Shown here piece after piece: positions 12,770 to 14,946 of a stretch of 14,946 nt of DNA. Both the position numbers and the translations under genes were made by a program. The stretch is from positions 1-14,946 of the forward strand of contig JASIBM010000420.1 of NCBI GenBank assembly GCA_030045175.1, read 5' to 3'. The stretch's first letter is position 1. Each line of letters starts with the position of its first letter. The notes under the pieces are model-generated. The model ran no database searches, was not told the origin of the DNA, and saw nothing but the letters and a program-made list of their open reading frames with translations. This stretch comes from Streptosporangiaceae bacterium (lineage in GTDB: Bacteria; Actinomycetota; Actinomycetes; Streptosporangiales; Streptosporangiaceae).

Positions 12770-14946
12770 ATGAAGGCTCGCATAGCTCTCAGCGTGGCGG
12801 TAGTGCTGCCGGTGCTCGCGGCGATGGCGTTCACCACCGCGGGAGTCGCCGCCGCGGCTCGGGCAGCTGGCTCGTCGGACACGGTGCGCATCGTCACCGA
12901 CTCGGCTGGCATCCCGCACATCACGGCTTCGAACTTCAGGTCGCTGGGCTACGGCGAGGCCTGGGCCTTCGCCGAGGACAACTTCTGCACCCTGGCCAAT
13001 GACTTCGTCACCGTGAACGGCGACCGGTCGCAGTACTTCGGGCCGAACAACCTCGCCGTCAACTACTCGGCCGGAGTCGACCCGACGAACCTCGACTCCG
13101 ACCTGTTCTGGCAGACGGTCAAGGACTCTGGCACCTACCAGGCCCAGCTGCACGCCAAGCCGCCGATCGGCCCCCTTCCCCAGGTGCTGCAGCTATTCGA
13201 GGGCTACGTGGCCGGCTACAACGCCTACCTCGCCTCGGGCGACCTGACCGACCCGGCGTGCGCAGGCCAGCCGTGGGTCCGCCCGATCACGCTCAAGGAC
13301 CTGTGGCTGCGCGGCGTGCAGATCGCGACCGAGGCATCGAGCCAGCAGTTCATCAGCGACGAGGCGCTAGCGGCTCCGCCGAAGAGCGGCGCCGCTACGG
13401 CGGGCTCACCGTCGCGCCCGAGCCTGGCCGGCCTGCGCGAGCTGCGTGACCTCACCGAGAACGGCAGCTCATCGAACGGCTCGAACGGAATCGGGATCGG
13501 CCGCAAGGACACCAGGAACAAGGACGGGATGGTGCTCGCCAACCCGCATTTCCCCTGGTACGGGACCGAGCGCTTCTTCGCAGAGCAGCTGGACGTGCCC
13601 GGCAGCTATGACGTCGAAGGCGGGACGCTGATGGGCTTCCCGCTCGTCGGCATCGGGTTCAACTCCGACCTGGCCTGGACGCACACCGTCTCGACGTCGA
13701 CCCGCTTCACCTTGTACCAGCTGAAGCTGGCGCCGCAGCACCCGACGAGGTACGTGTTCAACGGCAAGACCATGGCGATGGGCACCGTGAAGGTGGCGGT
13801 CAACTCGGGCAGCGGCACCGTGCGGCACACCTTTTACACCACCCGCTACGGCACGGTCCTTGTCATCCCGCCAGCGGGCTTCAACTGGAGCAAGAAGACC
13901 GCCTACGCGGTCGATGACGTCAACATCGATGACGAGTTCCGGGCGGCCGATCAGTATTTCGAGATGGGCCGCGCGACCTCCGTGGGCGACCTGCTGCGGG
14001 TTGAGTCTAAGTACCTGGGGATCCCGACCTTCAACACCATCGCGGCAGACAAGACCGGCCACGTGCTGTACGGCGACGTGGGCAACACGCCAGGAGTCAC
14101 CACCGCGCTCTTCAAGAAGTGCCTTGCGCCCGGCCTGCCAACCCTGATCTACGAGCTGGCCGACCTGATCACCCTCGACGGCTCGACGAGCAAGTGCGAC
14201 TGGATAACCACCAAGGGAACGCCGGTTCCTGGCATTCTCCCGGCGAGCCAGGAGCCGCACACGATCAGGACGGACTACGTCGAGAACTCGAACGACTCGT
14301 ACTGGCTGGCGAACCCGAGCCACCCGTTCAAGGCATTCTCCCCGATCGTCGGCCCGATCGACGTCGAGCAGGGCCTTCGCACCCGCCTTGGCGACGAGAT
14401 GATAGCCGAGCGGATCGCGGGCACCGACGGGCTCGGCAAGCCCAAGTTCACGATCGCGACCCTGCAGGCCATGTGGGAGAACGACCGCTCGCTGCTAGCC
14501 GAGCTGGTACTCAAGCCCCTCGTGGCCGCCTGCCAGAAGGCACCGGAGCAGGAGGCGTCCAACGGCACCATGGTGAACCTGACACAGGCGTGCGATGCCC
14601 TGGCCGGATACGAGGCATATGAGAACGGCGACCTGGACGCCTCCGGTGGCTGGCTCTTCGAGGACTGGTACAACCAGCCGATCACCGGCACCTTCTGGAA
14701 GGTGCCCTTCAACGTCAAGCACCCGCTCACCACGCCGTACGGGCTCGACACGTCCAACCCGGCTATCCTGACCGCCCTCGCTGACGCGGTGCTCGACCTC
14801 CAGGCACAGGACATCCCGCTCACCGCCAGCTACGGCCAGGTCCAGCATTCAACAAAGGGCAGCGACGTGATCCCGATCCACGGCTGCGACACTGGATGCT
14901 TCAACGCCATCTACCCGGGCCTGGCCGACGGCAACCCGTTCTACCC
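12770..14946 (+). CDS. Secreted penicillin-acylase-family Ntn hydrolase (acyl-homoserine lactone / aculeacin acylase-like), partial
   Basis: The first 725 residues are visible and the frame is open at the right edge. Residues 1 to about 33 form a Sec-type signal peptide (MKAR, a hydrophobic core, then small residues VAAAARA). The mature alpha part starts VRIVTDSAGIPHI, with GYGEAWAFAEDNF typical of the family. The autocatalytic site is GSNGIGIG, giving Ser238 as the likely N-terminal nucleophile of the beta subunit after spacer removal; NPHFPW (258-263) follows as expected. Near the edge, IPIHG (701-705) matches the conserved C-terminal part. Such enzymes are exported, self-cleaved to alpha/beta heterodimers and hydrolyse amide-linked acyl chains of beta-lactams, lipopeptides or N-acyl homoserine lactones. 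Known members are about 750-850 residues, so only the end is missing. Substrate is unknown; a neighbouring NRPS cluster makes a lipopeptide substrate conceivable. Confidence 0.92.
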   Translation, partial: MKARIALSVAVVLPVLAAMAFTTAGVAAAARAAGSSDTVRIVTDSAGIPHITASNFRSLGYGEAWAFAEDNFCTLANDFVTVNGDRSQYFGPNNLAVNYSAGVDPTNLDSDLFWQTVKDSGTYQAQLHAKPPIGPLPQVLQLFEGYVAGYNAYLASGDLTDPACAGQPWVRPITLKDLWLRGVQIATEASSQQFISDEALAAPPKSGAATAGSPSRPSLAGLRELRDLTENGSSSNGSNGIGIGRKDTRNKDGMVLANPHFPWYGTERFFAEQLDVPGSYDVEGGTLMGFPLVGIGFNSDLAWTHTVSTSTRFTLYQLKLAPQHPTRYVFNGKTMAMGTVKVAVNSGSGTVRHTFYTTRYGTVLVIPPAGFNWSKKTAYAVDDVNIDDEFRAADQYFEMGRATSVGDLLRVESKYLGIPTFNTIAADKTGHVLYGDVGNTPGVTTALFKKCLAPGLPTLIYELADLITLDGSTSKCDWITTKGTPVPGILPASQEPHTIRTDYVENSNDSYWLANPSHPFKAFSPIVGPIDVEQGLRTRLGDEMIAERIAGTDGLGKPKFTIATLQAMWENDRSLLAELVLKPLVAACQKAPEQEASNGTMVNLTQACDALAGYEAYENGDLDASGGWLFEDWYNQPITGTFWKVPFNVKHPLTTPYGLDTSNPAILTALADAVLDLQAQDIPLTASYGQVQHSTKGSDVIPIHGCDTGCFNAIYPGLADGNPFY

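Noticed and set aside
13469..14323. Minus-strand open frame opposite the acylase gene
   Set aside because: Antisense to a well-supported Ntn hydrolase; no recognisable domain.

Overview
The DNA is very GC-rich, with codon use dominated by G or C in third positions, GTG starts, and gene families (MbtH-dependent NRPS, NCS1 permease, actinobacterial STAND/TPR protein, secreted penicillin-acylase-type hydrolase) that point to a filamentous actinomycete. I cannot name the genus from the sequence alone.

Region 1 (1-5726, all on the minus strand) is the visible part of a nonribosomal peptide biosynthetic operon. In transcription order it encodes a HemW/HemN-like radical SAM enzyme (5726-4488), an FAD-dependent oxidoreductase (4491-3391), an MFS exporter (3350-2064), an MbtH-like protein (2036-1734) and an NRPS that starts with a condensation domain followed by an adenylation domain and runs off the left edge (1737-1). 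Two of the junctions are GTGA stop/start overlaps, and the gene order suggests one transcript. The likely logic is that the NRPS, stabilised by MbtH, builds a peptide, the radical SAM and flavin enzymes tailor it or make an unusual building block, and the MFS protein exports it. The NRPS adenylation domain carries a strange low-complexity insertion encoded by 15-bp tandem repeats.

Region 2 (5727-6402) is a 676-bp non-coding divergent interval. It holds the promoter area of the NRPS operon, a decayed C-terminal scrap of an IS3-type transposase with a frameshift, and a strong interrupted inverted repeat just upstream of the next gene. It may be the border of the biosynthetic cluster.

Region 3 (6403-11663, plus strand) holds a GMC-family flavin oxidoreductase, an NCS1-family (purine/cytosine/allantoin/vitamin type) permease, and, 23 bp after it, a STAND-type NTPase with a C-terminal tetratricopeptide array. 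The first two look like an uptake-and-oxidation pair for a small polar or heterocyclic alcohol. A 14-bp tandem repeat array sits exactly at the GMC stop codon.

Region 4 (11713-14946) has a class I fructose-bisphosphate aldolase on the minus strand, divergent from a secreted Ntn-hydrolase of the penicillin/aculeacin/acyl-homoserine-lactone acylase family on the plus strand, which is cut by the right edge. No tRNA, rRNA or CRISPR array was seen. The most unusual items are the HemW-like enzyme without the HemW haem-binding motif, the repeat-coded NRPS insertion, and the GMC/NCS1/STAND gene trio.
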